Origin: an uncultured Eubacteriales bacterium
GTDB lineage: Bacteria; Bacillota; Clostridia; Christensenellales; CAG-138
Direction: 5' to 3'
Length of the DNA stretch: 64,000 bases
Assembly: GCA_900546845.1 (NCBI GenBank)
Contig: UREK01000004.1
Span: forward strand, 1-64,000
Below, piece after piece: positions 14,925 through 23,358 of this stretch. Under the pieces are notes generated by a model that was not told the DNA's origin, made no database searches, and was given only the letters and a program-made list of their open reading frames with translations. The stretch's first letter is position 1; every line of letters begins with the position of its first letter. The position numbers and the translations under genes are program-made.

Positions 14925-14970
14925 ACAATACGAGTCAGAGTCGTAGGTGCTACCATTACACAATTCCGCA
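14897..14970 (-). tRNA. tRNA-Gln (anticodon CTG)
   Basis: The cloverleaf reads on the minus strand: acceptor TGCGGAA pairs with TTCCGCA, the D arm is GTGT...GCAC, the anticodon stem is TACGA/TCGTA with loop CTCTGAC (anticodon CTG, reading CAG), and the T arm is CTAGG..CCTAG around TTCGAAT. Discriminator G and an encoded CCA end the gene at 14897. The gene is intact although the phage element adjoins its 3' end. Confidence 0.95.
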
Positions 14971-15163
14971 ACATTCTTTTGTAAAAGTAATCCCAGAGTG
15001 CCGTATGCCCTCATTATAACACCCGCCTCTCGGCAGGTGGGTGTATTGTGGCGGCTTCTGCTTACCAAGCGCAATGAAGGTGGCATCAGCGCAACCAACG
15101 CATACTCCCGATGTTACTCTGTGGGTTTATAAGGAGAGCCCACGCACACCACAGGATTATTAA
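14971..15163. other. Spacer between tRNA genes
   Basis: No gene is seen. A hairpin near 15023-15046 (CACCCGCCT pairing with AGGTGGGTG) and a TATAAT on the minus strand near 15013 are the only structure noted. Confidence 0.4.
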
Positions 15164-15240
15164 TGGTGGGATTAGTTGGGATCGAACCAACGACCTCTAC
15201 GATGTCAACGTAGCGCTCTGACCAGCTGAGCTATAACCCC
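15164..15240 (-). tRNA. tRNA-Val (anticodon GAC)
   Basis: On the minus strand the acceptor GGGGTTA pairs with TAATCCC (one G-T), the anticodon stem CTACG/CGTAG carries loop TTGACAT with anticodon GAC, and the T arm contains GGTTCGATCC. CCA is encoded at 15166-15164. The gene lies upstream of tRNA-Gln and may be cotranscribed with it. Confidence 0.95.
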
Positions 15241-15261
15241 GTTTCGCTTTGCGCAAATACT

Positions 15262-15289
15262 ATTATACATATTTTTGCGCATTTTGCAA
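15262..15289 (-). promoter_or_regulatory. tRNA operon promoter
   Basis: On the minus strand TTGCAA (15289-15284), a 16-base spacer and TATAAT (15267-15262) lie 22 bases before tRNA-Val. Confidence 0.65.
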
Positions 15290-15348
15290 CCCCTTTTTCT
15301 TCGCCTGCGCTCCGGCAAATTTGGAAACGCAGGCAATCAGGCAAAATC

Positions 15349-16011
15349 TTAGTTTATTTTTTTGTCCAGCGCATGCATCTGTGCGATCAGCGCGGCCGGA
15401 TCCTCCGCTTGGAACACGCTGCTGCCAGAAACGAGCATCGTTGCTCCTGCCCGCACGGCAAGCACAGCCGTTTCCGCATTAATCCCGCCATCCACCTCGA
15501 TCTCGTAGGCAAAGCCATGCTCGCGTGCAAGGCATGCGAGCCGTTCGATCTTTTGCAGCGCACCGGGGATGAACTTCTGCCCGCCCGCCCCGGGGTTCAC
15601 GCTCATCACCAGCACAAGGTCACATTCCGGCAGGACTTCCTCCACCATGCAAACAGGCGTGGCTGGATTGAGCGCAATGCCGGCCTTCATGCCTGCCGCG
15701 CGGATCCTTTGGAGCGTGCGGTGGCTGTGGCGGTCCGCCTCCACATGGAAAGTCAGGCAATCCGCGCCCGCCTCCCGAAAGGGTCCAATATAGGTTTCCG
15801 GATGTTCCACCATGATATGCACGTCAAGTGGAAGTTCCGTATATGAGCGCACCGCCTTGCACATCGCCGTGCCAAAGGTAATCGCAGGCACGAAGCTTCC
15901 GTCCATCACATCAAAATGAACCACATCCGCTCCCCAGCCGGCAAGGCGTTGCACATCGCGCCCCATGTTGGCAAAATCCGCGGAAAGGATTGAAGGTGCT
16001 ACCTTAATCAT
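15349..16011 (-). CDS. rpe: Ribulose-phosphate 3-epimerase
   Basis: A 220-residue TIM-barrel enzyme that interconverts ribulose 5-phosphate and xylulose 5-phosphate in the pentose phosphate pathway. The N-terminus IKVAPSILSADFANMGRDV is diagnostic; HFDVMDGSFVP and LDVHIMVEHPE hold metal-binding His and Asp; VMSVNPGAGGQKFIP and EVDGGINAETA hold the phosphate-binding and catalytic Asp positions. It is the last gene of the leftward priA-to-rpe operon and overlaps rsgA by 8 bases, as in many Bacillota. Length is standard. Confidence 0.97.
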   Translation of the reverse strand: MIKVAPSILSADFANMGRDVQRLAGWGADVVHFDVMDGSFVPAITFGTAMCKAVRSYTELPLDVHIMVEHPETYIGPFREAGADCLTFHVEADRHSHRTLQRIRAAGMKAGIALNPATPVCMVEEVLPECDLVLVMSVNPGAGGQKFIPGALQKIERLACLAREHGFAYEIEVDGGINAETAVLAVRAGATMLVSGSSVFQAEDPAALIAQMHALDKKIN

Positions 16012-16882
16012 ACTTGTGTTTCCTCTTTTCCTTGAGTTCTTCTAAAATCATCAGGTACCGTTCGTATCGTTCCATGGAAAGCGCTCCGCTTTCGAGTAAG
16101 GGCTTCACAGCGCAATCCGGCTCGCTCGCATGCAGGCATTTCGCAAAACGGCACTCCTTTGCCCGCTCCCGCATTTCCGGATAGAACGAGGAAAGTGTCT
16201 CCGGCTCAATCGCATCCGCTTCCAACAGGCTAAACCCCGGCGTATCCACGAGCGCACCGCCATACGCGATCCAAAGCTCCGCATGGCGCGTCGTATGTTT
16301 GCCGCGCTCCGTCTTGCGGGAAAGCCCGCCGACCGCGAGCGAAAGCTCCGGCAGAAGCGCGTTGAGCAGCGAAGACTTCCCCACGGCCGATTGCCCCGCA
16401 AAGCAGCAGACGTTCCCAGCGATCTCCGTGCGCAGGTTCTCCAGCCCTTCCTCGCTGTGGGCGGAGACGGCATAAAGCGCATAGCCGGTTCCCGCATATT
16501 GCGCGAGGATCGCATCAAACATCGCCTCATCCCGCTCATCGCATTTATTGAGCACAAGCACAGGCGCGATGCCCGCCTGCTCACACTGAAGCAGGAGCTT
16601 ATCCACAAGCAGCAGGTCGGGTCGGGGAACGGAAGCTGCCATCACGACCATGAGTTTATCTACGTTGGCTACGGCGGGGCGCGTCAAGAGATTCCTGCGC
16701 GGCAGAATTTCAGCGATGCTCCCCTCCTCTCCCGCATTGTGGGAAAAGCTCACCCGGTCGCCCGGCACAGGCGTAACGTGTTCTTTGCGAAAACGCCCAC
16801 GCGCTTTACAAACATGCTCCGCGCCCTGCGCATCCAGCACGGTATAGAAGCTGCCGACGCCTTTTAAGATCAAACCTTCCAA
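16004..16882 (-). CDS. rsgA: Ribosome small-subunit GTPase RsgA
   Basis: A 292-residue circularly permuted GTPase that assists late 30S maturation. The permuted order is visible: G4 (LNKCDERD) comes before the P-loop GQSAVGKSSLLNAL, and G3 (DTPGFSLLE) follows. The N-terminal OB fold begins LEGLILKGVGSFYTV and includes PGDRVSF. The C-terminal zinc site is CRFAKCLHASEPDC. The most credible start is TTG 16882 after GGGGAGGGGACTGC; the frame stays open upstream but that part is not conserved. It lies between the PASTA kinase and rpe. Confidence 0.95.
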   Translation of the reverse strand: MEGLILKGVGSFYTVLDAQGAEHVCKARGRFRKEHVTPVPGDRVSFSHNAGEEGSIAEILPRRNLLTRPAVANVDKLMVVMAASVPRPDLLLVDKLLLQCEQAGIAPVLVLNKCDERDEAMFDAILAQYAGTGYALYAVSAHSEEGLENLRTEIAGNVCCFAGQSAVGKSSLLNALLPELSLAVGGLSRKTERGKHTTRHAELWIAYGGALVDTPGFSLLEADAIEPETLSSFYPEMRERAKECRFAKCLHASEPDCAVKPLLESGALSMERYERYLMILEELKEKRKHKYD

Positions 16883-16898
16883 GCAGTCCCCTCCCCGC

Positions 16899-18755
16899 TC
16901 AGCGCAGCGCAAATTTCGCCGTCGTGCGGCGGTATTCCTCCCCGCCGACATAGACAATGCATTCATAGTCCCCGCCCGTGCGCAGATATGCCGTAAATGC
17001 AACCGGCTGCTGCAATCCAGGCGCCAGCGTCGTTTCATAAAGAACCATCTCAACATCTTCCTCGATCTTCGCCGTAACGATCACAGGCTTTTCCGTATCC
17101 GTTATGTCGATGTTAAAGGCGAAGTCCGCGCAGAAAGAGCCGAGATCTGTCCGGCAGATCCAGATTTCCGCCGTTACTGCGGATGGTACGGTCACGTTTG
17201 CGGAGGGGCTTTGGCGTAGCACCGTATCCTCCGTGCAGAGCGTATCCGGCGTAACCGGATGGACCCAAATATGTGGAAAACGCGCTTCCCGCAAGGCGGC
17301 GACCGCCTCATCGAGCAGCATGGGCTTCGCAACAAGCGAGGGCATTTCGCTGTTGCCGCCCGGCGTACCGCTCACCCAAATGTCCACGACATCCCCTGCG
17401 AAGGTCTTGGTATCCGCTGCGGGTTCCTGCCTGAAAATCTGTCCATCCGGGAGGTCGCTCCGGCCATATTCCGTCGTTCCAAGTTCAAGATCCACATCCT
17501 GCATGAGTGCAATCGCATCCTGGACGGATTCGCCCACAAGATTCGGCACGGTTTCATAATCGCTGCCGCTGCTGACAATGACCTGGATCACGTCCCCTTC
17601 CTGCCCCTTGGTGCCGACGATCGGGGTTTGGTATATGATCTGCCCTTCTTCAAATTCCTCGCTGCCGCGGTATTCGAGTACTTCAAGCGCAAATCCGCGC
17701 AGCTGCGCAAGCGCTTCCGCCTCGCTCACCGGTTTGCCAACGAGCGTAGGAACTACGTATTCGCCGTTCGCAACATTCTCGTCATCCCGCATCGCGCGCG
17801 CGATGAAGAACATCGTTGCGAACAGGCCGAGCACTACAACGATCATCAGCGCAATGTTGCCGATGCCAATGGCGCTCACCCGTTTCTGCTCATGCTTTTG
17901 GGACGCGATACGCGCGAACTTGCCGTGCGGCTCGCGCAGGGCACGCTGCAGATCCGTTTTCATCTGGCGCGCCGTAAAATAGCGCATGTTGATGTTTTTC
18001 GCGGCTGCCTTTACGACCACATCGCTGAGCGAACGCGGGATCTTCGGGTTCACCTGGATGGGAGGTACGAGCTCCTCCTGCAAATGCTTGAGCGCGACCG
18101 CAACGGAGTTATCCCCAGAAAACGGTACGCTGCCTGTGAGCATCTCATAGAGCATGATCGCGCAGGAATAGATGTCGCTGCCGGCGGTAGCGTTGTCGCC
18201 GCGCGCCTGTTCCGGGGAAATGTAATGCACGGAGCCGATCACATTTGTGCCGGCAAAGGTGCGCGTTGTCGCCGCCGCATCGCGCGCGATGCCAAAATCC
18301 GTTAGTTTCACCTTGCCGCGCGGGGTCACGATTACGTTTTGCGGCTTCACGTCCCGGTGGATGATGCCGCGCTCGTGCGCATGGGAGAGCGCGTCCAGCA
18401 CCTGGCAAACATAGTTTACCGCTGTCTTGGGTTGGAGCGGGCCTTCTTCCTTGATGATCTCCTTGAGCGTTTTGCCCGCAACGTATTCGAGCACGATGTA
18501 GCTCACATCGCCATCCTCGCCCACGTCATAGGAGCGGACGATATTCTCATGGGAAAGCATCAGCACGGCCTGCGCCTCCCGCTCGAAGCGGCGGACAAAC
18601 TCGAGGTCTCCGCGGTGCTCGTCCTTGAGCACCTTGAGCGCCACGATGCGCTGGCTTTCCTCGTCATAGGCCTTGTATACGTTTGCCATGCCGCCTGTTC
18701 CGATCAGGCTTTTGATGCGGTAACGGCCGGAAATCAGCTGCTCCATCTCAACCAT
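16899..18755 (-). CDS. prkC: Ser/Thr protein kinase with PASTA domains
   Basis: A 618-residue membrane kinase that senses muropeptides or lipid II and controls growth, wall metabolism and germination in Gram-positives. The kinase domain (residues 8-270) shows GTGGMANVYKAYD, VALKVLK, HRDVKPQN and DFGIAR, all intact. One transmembrane helix lies near residue 320 (ALMIVVVLGLFATMFF). At least three extracellular PASTA repeats follow (VPTLVGKPVSEAEAL, VPNLVGESVQDAIAL, MPSLVAKPMLLDEAV) before a beta-rich tail. ATG 18755 overlaps the phosphatase stop as TGATG; a GTG one codon earlier is possible. Kinase and phosphatase form the usual opposing pair. Confidence 0.96.
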   Translation of the reverse strand: MVEMEQLISGRYRIKSLIGTGGMANVYKAYDEESQRIVALKVLKDEHRGDLEFVRRFEREAQAVLMLSHENIVRSYDVGEDGDVSYIVLEYVAGKTLKEIIKEEGPLQPKTAVNYVCQVLDALSHAHERGIIHRDVKPQNVIVTPRGKVKLTDFGIARDAAATTRTFAGTNVIGSVHYISPEQARGDNATAGSDIYSCAIMLYEMLTGSVPFSGDNSVAVALKHLQEELVPPIQVNPKIPRSLSDVVVKAAAKNINMRYFTARQMKTDLQRALREPHGKFARIASQKHEQKRVSAIGIGNIALMIVVVLGLFATMFFIARAMRDDENVANGEYVVPTLVGKPVSEAEALAQLRGFALEVLEYRGSEEFEEGQIIYQTPIVGTKGQEGDVIQVIVSSGSDYETVPNLVGESVQDAIALMQDVDLELGTTEYGRSDLPDGQIFRQEPAADTKTFAGDVVDIWVSGTPGGNSEMPSLVAKPMLLDEAVAALREARFPHIWVHPVTPDTLCTEDTVLRQSPSANVTVPSAVTAEIWICRTDLGSFCADFAFNIDITDTEKPVIVTAKIEEDVEMVLYETTLAPGLQQPVAFTAYLRTGGDYECIVYVGGEEYRRTTAKFALR

Positions 18756-19477
18756 CACTGCACCTCCTCATTTTTTACGAGCACAACGCTCACATTATCC
18801 CGTGAGCCGGAAGCGAGCGCCAGCTCCACCAGAGCCGCGCAGGCCGCATCCAGCGTACCGCTTTCTTCCAATATGCGCACAAGGTCGCGGTCCTCCAATT
18901 CGGAATACAGCCCGTCGGAACAGAGCAGCAGCGCGTCGTTCTCCTCCCAGTCGCATTCAAACACATCCACGCGCTCGCAGGCCCGCGTGCCGAGCGCCCG
19001 CGTAATGAGGTTGCGGCGCGGATGGCGTGCGGCTTCTTCCTTTGTGATATAGCCGGAGGCGACGAGTTCCGCAACGTAGGAATGATCCACCGTCACCTGC
19101 CGCAGCGCACCCGCGTGGTAATGGTACAAGCGGCTGTCCCCGACATTTGCAGCCACAAAATGCGTTTTAAAGAGCAGCGCCATCACGAGCGTCGTGCCCA
19201 TGCCCCGGCATTCCGGGTGCGCTTTTGCGTATTCGAACACAGCCGTGTTCGCGTGGTTCACCGCATTCATCACAAGCGCGGCCGGGCCGCCTGGCCCGCC
19301 TTTCTTCAATTCGGAAGCCACGGCCTCCACGGCGATCGCGCTCGCAACGTTTCCAGCGCTGTGCCCACCCATGCCGTCCGCCACGATGGCAAGCGAGATC
19401 TCCCCTCTCTTGGGTACGAACACGGAATCCTCGTTGTTCGCCCGTTTTCCGGTTACGGAGCGTGCGGCGTAAATCAT
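18755..19477 (-). CDS. prpC: PP2C-type Ser/Thr phosphatase
   Basis: A 240-residue PPM phosphatase that reverses the action of the adjacent PASTA kinase. Metal-binding motifs are present: RANNEDS, VADGMGGHSAG, VGDSRLYHY, CSDGLYSEL and GSRDNVSVVLV. No membrane segment is present, so it is cytoplasmic. The start overlaps the rlmN stop (ATGA), and its own stop overlaps the kinase start (TGATG), so translation of the set is coupled. The gene order rlmN-prpC-prkC-rsgA-rpe is the classical Bacillota arrangement. Confidence 0.96.
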   Translation of the reverse strand: MIYAARSVTGKRANNEDSVFVPKRGEISLAIVADGMGGHSAGNVASAIAVEAVASELKKGGPGGPAALVMNAVNHANTAVFEYAKAHPECRGMGTTLVMALLFKTHFVAANVGDSRLYHYHAGALRQVTVDHSYVAELVASGYITKEEAARHPRRNLITRALGTRACERVDVFECDWEENDALLLCSDGLYSELEDRDLVRILEESGTLDAACAALVELALASGSRDNVSVVLVKNEEVQ

Positions 19478-20529
19478 GCGTCATCCTCCCGTCGCGCTTC
19501 GAGCACGCGGCGGCGAAGCTGCCCGCATGCCCCTTCGATGTCTGTCCCCATTTCCCGCCGGATCGTGGCCGAAATGCCAAGCTCCGTGAGCCAGCTCATG
19601 AATTTCTCCGCCTCGCGGCGTGTCACGCCCATGAGCGCGCGTTCTTCCACATGGTTGAGCGGGATCAGGTTCACATGGCAGTTGATCCCGCGCAGGCGCG
19701 AAGCAAGCTCTTCGGCATGCCTGCGCGCGCTGTTTTTATTTTTGATGAGCGCATATTCAAAGATCACGCGCCGCCCGGTAGTCTCCGCATACTCCTTCGC
19801 GGCGGCAAGCAGCTCCGCCATGGGGTACGCGGCGTTTACCGGCATGATCTCGCTGCGGATGGCGTCGTTTGGCGCGTGCAGCGAGACGGAAAGCGTCACA
19901 TGCGGCGCCTCCTGCATGAAACGCCGCAGCTGCGGCACGAGCCCGCAGGTGGAAAGCGAGATGTTGCGGGGGCTGATATTCATGCCCTCCGGCGCGGAGA
20001 TGAGGCGCAGGAAGCGCACCACGTTTTCGTAATTATCCAGCGGTTCGCCGCTGCCCATCAGCACGATATTCGTCACGGAACGCTTGTGGCCTTCCTCGCA
20101 GGGCACATCCCGCTCCGCGCAGGCGACGAAGCTCAGGATCTCCCCCGCCTCCAGATCACGCACGCAGCCGCTCAGCGTGGAGGCGCAGAACGCGCAGCCC
20201 ATCCGGCAGCCGACCTGTGTGGAGACGCAAAGCGTGTTGCCGTATTTGTAGCGCATCAACACGCCTTCGACGAGGTTCCCATCCTCAAGTGCAAACAGGT
20301 ATTTGATCGTCCCATCCTTTGCGGAAACGCGCTTATCGAAAATGGCTGCGCCGCCATAGGGGAGCGCAGCGAGCTTCTCCCGCAGGGCTTTGCTGAGGTT
20401 GGTCATCTCCGCCGGGCGCGCGCCGCGCGAAAGCCATTCGAACACCTGGCGCGCCCGGAATTTCGGTTCGCCAAGCTCAGCCATGAGCGCTTGGAGCTCT
20501 TCTATGTTCTTCGAGGTCAATCCCATCAT
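19474..20529 (-). CDS. rlmN: Dual-specificity 23S rRNA/tRNA C2 methyltransferase RlmN
   Basis: A 351-residue radical SAM enzyme that methylates A2503 of 23S rRNA and A37 of some tRNAs. The cluster motif is C-x3-C-x2-C in GCRMGCAFCAST. VLMGSGEPLDNYENV and SVSLHAPNDAIR are family signatures, and the C-terminal catalytic cysteine region (GACGQLR) is present. The frame extends well upstream, but that part overlaps rsmB; the ATG at 20529 begins MMGLTSKNIEEL, with an alternative ATG one codon later. It lies 2 bases after the rsmB stop. Confidence 0.96.
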   Translation of the reverse strand: MMGLTSKNIEELQALMAELGEPKFRARQVFEWLSRGARPAEMTNLSKALREKLAALPYGGAAIFDKRVSAKDGTIKYLFALEDGNLVEGVLMRYKYGNTLCVSTQVGCRMGCAFCASTLSGCVRDLEAGEILSFVACAERDVPCEEGHKRSVTNIVLMGSGEPLDNYENVVRFLRLISAPEGMNISPRNISLSTCGLVPQLRRFMQEAPHVTLSVSLHAPNDAIRSEIMPVNAAYPMAELLAAAKEYAETTGRRVIFEYALIKNKNSARRHAEELASRLRGINCHVNLIPLNHVEERALMGVTRREAEKFMSWLTELGISATIRREMGTDIEGACGQLRRRVLEARREDDA

Positions 20530-20531
20530 GC

Positions 20532-21842
20532 TTATTCCGCCCGCTTCCGCGTAAATTTTGCAAGGAAGAAGCCTTCCATGCCATCCAAATGGGGAAAAAG
20601 CTGCAGCATCCCGCCCGCTGCACGCGTCCGGAGCGGTTCCTGGAGATACGCGCCGAGGTCTGCCGGAACGAAGCCGCTGTGCCGCTGCAAAAACGCGCGG
20701 GCACAAGCCTCGTTTTCCGGCGGGGAGATGGTGCAGGTCGAATATACAAGGGCTCCGCCCGGCTTCACATAGGCTGCGCAGCAATCGAGCAGCTTCGCCT
20801 GCAACGCCGCAAGCTCCGCGAGCACCGCAGGGGTCTTCGCGTAACGCGCGTCGGGTTTGCCGTGCACGCCAAGGCCGGAACACGGCGCATCCAGAAGCAC
20901 AGCATCATACAAGCCCACGCATTCCGGGTGTGGCTCAGCCGCGTCCCGCTGAAAAACCGTGGCGTTCTTCACATGCAGCCGCGCGAGTGTCTTTTCCGTC
21001 AATCCGCAGCGGTGCGCATGCAGTTCCCATGCGTCGATCTGCCCTTCATTCTCCATCAGCATGGAAAGGTAGGCCGTCTTTCCGCCCGGGGCGGCGCAGG
21101 CGTCCAGCACACGCATGCCGGGTTCGGGCGCAAGTGCGCGGCATACGAGCATCGCGCTTTCGCTCTGCACCGTGATGCGGCCTTCCCGGAACAGCGGCTC
21201 CGCCGCCGGGTCAAACCCCTGCGCCAGATGGAAAGCCTCCGGAACAACCGTGCCGCGCACAAACGAGCTTCCCTTTTGCCGGAGCGCCTCTTCAAGCGCA
21301 TCCGGCGTATAGGGCGCCTGCGCGCGGATGGTCAGCTCCCGCACCTGCGCGGACAGCATTTCTTCCGTAAACGCTTCCCCATATGCGTCGCAGTATAAGT
21401 CGACGAGCCAGCGCGGGTAGCTGTACTGCACGCTCATGCGCGCACGCGGCGCTTCCGGCAGCGGCACAGGCTTGCCAAGATCCCGGCAGACGGCACGCAT
21501 AACGCCGTTCACATAGCCCGCAAGCGCCCCCTTGCCGATCTCCTTTGCGAGCCGCACGCTTTCGTTGCAGGCGGAGTGCGGCGGCACGCCCATGAACATG
21601 GCCTGGCATACGCCCATGCGCAAAACGCCCCGGATCGCGGGCTTCTGCCGCCCGGAAACATATTGTGCAAGCACGTGGTCGATGTAGATGAGATGATCGA
21701 GCGTCTCATAGACCGCCGCGCTCACCCATTTCGCATCCTGCCGCGCGAGGCCGCGCTCGGCCTCCTTCAGGCGCAGATTGGCATAAGCGCCGCCGTCTGT
21801 CACGTCAAGCAGCGCCTCGAGCGCGACGCGCCGCACGCTCAT
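20532..21842 (-). CDS. rsmB: 16S rRNA m5C967 methyltransferase RsmB
   Basis: A 436-residue enzyme. The N-terminal 140 residues form a NusB-like RNA-binding domain (ALEALLDVTDGGAYANLRL). The SAM-dependent domain carries VLDACAAPGGKTAYLSMLM, DAVLLDAPCSGLGV and the catalytic STCTISPPENE; both cysteines of the m5C mechanism (PCSG and TC) are present. The start is ATG 21842, which overlaps the fmt stop as ATGA; the open extension upstream lies inside fmt. Length is normal for the family. Confidence 0.95.
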   Translation of the reverse strand: MSVRRVALEALLDVTDGGAYANLRLKEAERGLARQDAKWVSAAVYETLDHLIYIDHVLAQYVSGRQKPAIRGVLRMGVCQAMFMGVPPHSACNESVRLAKEIGKGALAGYVNGVMRAVCRDLGKPVPLPEAPRARMSVQYSYPRWLVDLYCDAYGEAFTEEMLSAQVRELTIRAQAPYTPDALEEALRQKGSSFVRGTVVPEAFHLAQGFDPAAEPLFREGRITVQSESAMLVCRALAPEPGMRVLDACAAPGGKTAYLSMLMENEGQIDAWELHAHRCGLTEKTLARLHVKNATVFQRDAAEPHPECVGLYDAVLLDAPCSGLGVHGKPDARYAKTPAVLAELAALQAKLLDCCAAYVKPGGALVYSTCTISPPENEACARAFLQRHSGFVPADLGAYLQEPLRTRAAGGMLQLFPHLDGMEGFFLAKFTRKRAE

Positions 21843-22765
21843 GAAAGCACCTTTCCAGCGAGATCGTGCCCGCGTAGGGCGGCCTTCGCGTCCATGCGCT
21901 TCGCACCCGGGAATTGCAGCTCTCGTATTTCCAAAACTCCATCGCCCGCGTCCACGAAAAGCCCGCGCTTTGCGTCCGCGATGAGGCATGCGCCGGGCTT
22001 GCCGGCAGGCGGCAGTTCCGTCTTTTTCGTTTTCCAGATCTTAATCGTATCCTCTCCGCAGAGCGCAAATGCGCCGGGCCAGGGGTTCATGCCGCGCACG
22101 CGGTCGTGCGCCCGCTGCATCCCGCGGGAAAAGTCTACGTGCCCATCCTCTTTCTTAAGCATGGAACATTTGGTTGCGAGCGCCGCATCCTGCGGGGTGC
22201 GCGTAAGCGTCCCAGCTTTAAGCGCAGCGATGGTATCCGAAAGCACCTGCGCGCCCAGCACGGCAAGCCGGTCAAACAGCTCGCCTGCCGTTTCATCTTC
22301 CCCGATGGGCGTGCTCCGCATCATGAGGATGTCGCCGGTGTCGAGGCCAACGTCCGTAAGCATCGTCGTAACGCCCGTCTCCTTTTCGCCGTTGATGACC
22401 GCCCACTGGATCGGCGCAGCCCCGCGGTACTTCGGGAGCAAGCTCCCATGCACGTTGATGCAGCCGTATTGGGGGATAGCGAGGTTCTCCGCCGAGAGGA
22501 TCTGGCCGAACGCCGCTGTGACCATCAGCTCCGGCGCGAACGCGCGCAGCGCCGCGACACCCTCCGGCATGCGGATCTTTTCGCACTGGAACACCGGAAG
22601 CCCATGCGCGAGCGCGAGCGTCTTCACGGGGGGGGGCGTCATCACCGCACGGCGCCCAACCGGCTTATCCGGCTGGGTGAACACAGCGAGCGTATGCCCC
22701 GCGCGGATGAGCATCTCGAGCGCGGGAAGCGCAAAGTCCGGCGTTCCAAGGAAAGCGATCCTCAT
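21839..22765 (-). CDS. fmt: Methionyl-tRNA formyltransferase
   Basis: A 308-residue enzyme that formylates initiator tRNA from 10-formyl-tetrahydrofolate. Key features are FLGTPDFALPALEMLI at the start, the active-site region NVHGSLLPKYRGAAPIQWAV with catalytic Asn and His, and the conserved Asp in DVGLDTGDIL. The C-terminal OB-like domain begins near residue 205 (NPWPGAFALCGEDTIKIW). It overlaps def by 4 bases and rsmB by 4 bases. The formate-tetrahydrofolate ligase elsewhere in the window supplies its cofactor. Confidence 0.97.
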   Translation of the reverse strand: MRIAFLGTPDFALPALEMLIRAGHTLAVFTQPDKPVGRRAVMTPPPVKTLALAHGLPVFQCEKIRMPEGVAALRAFAPELMVTAAFGQILSAENLAIPQYGCINVHGSLLPKYRGAAPIQWAVINGEKETGVTTMLTDVGLDTGDILMMRSTPIGEDETAGELFDRLAVLGAQVLSDTIAALKAGTLTRTPQDAALATKCSMLKKEDGHVDFSRGMQRAHDRVRGMNPWPGAFALCGEDTIKIWKTKKTELPPAGKPGACLIADAKRGLFVDAGDGVLEIRELQFPGAKRMDAKAALRGHDLAGKVLS

Positions 22766-23241
22766 TCGTCCTCCTCCGCATCCTCCGAGTAGCCCTCCGG
22801 CGGCTCGGTCACAAGGCGCTTGTAAACAAGGCCGTCCAGATGATCCGTTTCATGCAGCACAGCGCGGGCAAAAAGGCCCTCCGCCCCGTATTCGTAAAGT
22901 TCGCCCTTGCGGTCGTACGCGCGCACGCGCACATGATCCGGGCGCACCACATAGCCGCTCTCGCCCGGAAAGGAAAGGCAGCCTTCAAAGCAGCCCTGTT
23001 CGCCAGAGGTCTCGAGGATTTCCGGGTTGATGAGTTCCACGAGCCCGTCCCCGCAGTCGATCACGACCGCGCGGCGCAGGATGCCCACCTGCGGGGCGGC
23101 TAGGCCGACGCCCTCCGCCTCGTACATGGTTTCTGCCATATCGTCCAGCAAAGCGCCAAGGCGCGCGTCAAACTTCTCGACGGGGCGGCACTTCTTGTAA
23201 AGGCAGGCCGCGTCCCCCGTAAAAATCTTGCGTTTTCCCAT
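22762..23241 (-). CDS. def: Peptide deformylase
   Basis: A 159-residue iron-dependent hydrolase that removes the N-formyl group from nascent proteins. The three motifs are intact: GVGLAAPQVG, EGCLSFPG and HETDHLDG, giving Cys, His, His ligands and the catalytic glutamate. The start ATG 23241 follows AAGGAGAAAACGA; a longer open frame upstream has no comparable site. The C-terminus is acidic (EDAEEDE). It functions together with fmt, to which it is coupled by ATGA. Confidence 0.97.
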   Translation of the reverse strand: MGKRKIFTGDAACLYKKCRPVEKFDARLGALLDDMAETMYEAEGVGLAAPQVGILRRAVVIDCGDGLVELINPEILETSGEQGCFEGCLSFPGESGYVVRPDHVRVRAYDRKGELYEYGAEGLFARAVLHETDHLDGLVYKRLVTEPPEGYSEDAEEDE

Positions 23242-23358
23242 TCGTTTTCTCCTTCGCAGCATCACATAGTCGCGTATCATAATATTATAGCCCATTTCCC
23301 CGCGCCGAAGCAAGCGGACATGCCCGGAAAATCGAGCCGCCGCGCCGCTTTTCGCGTT

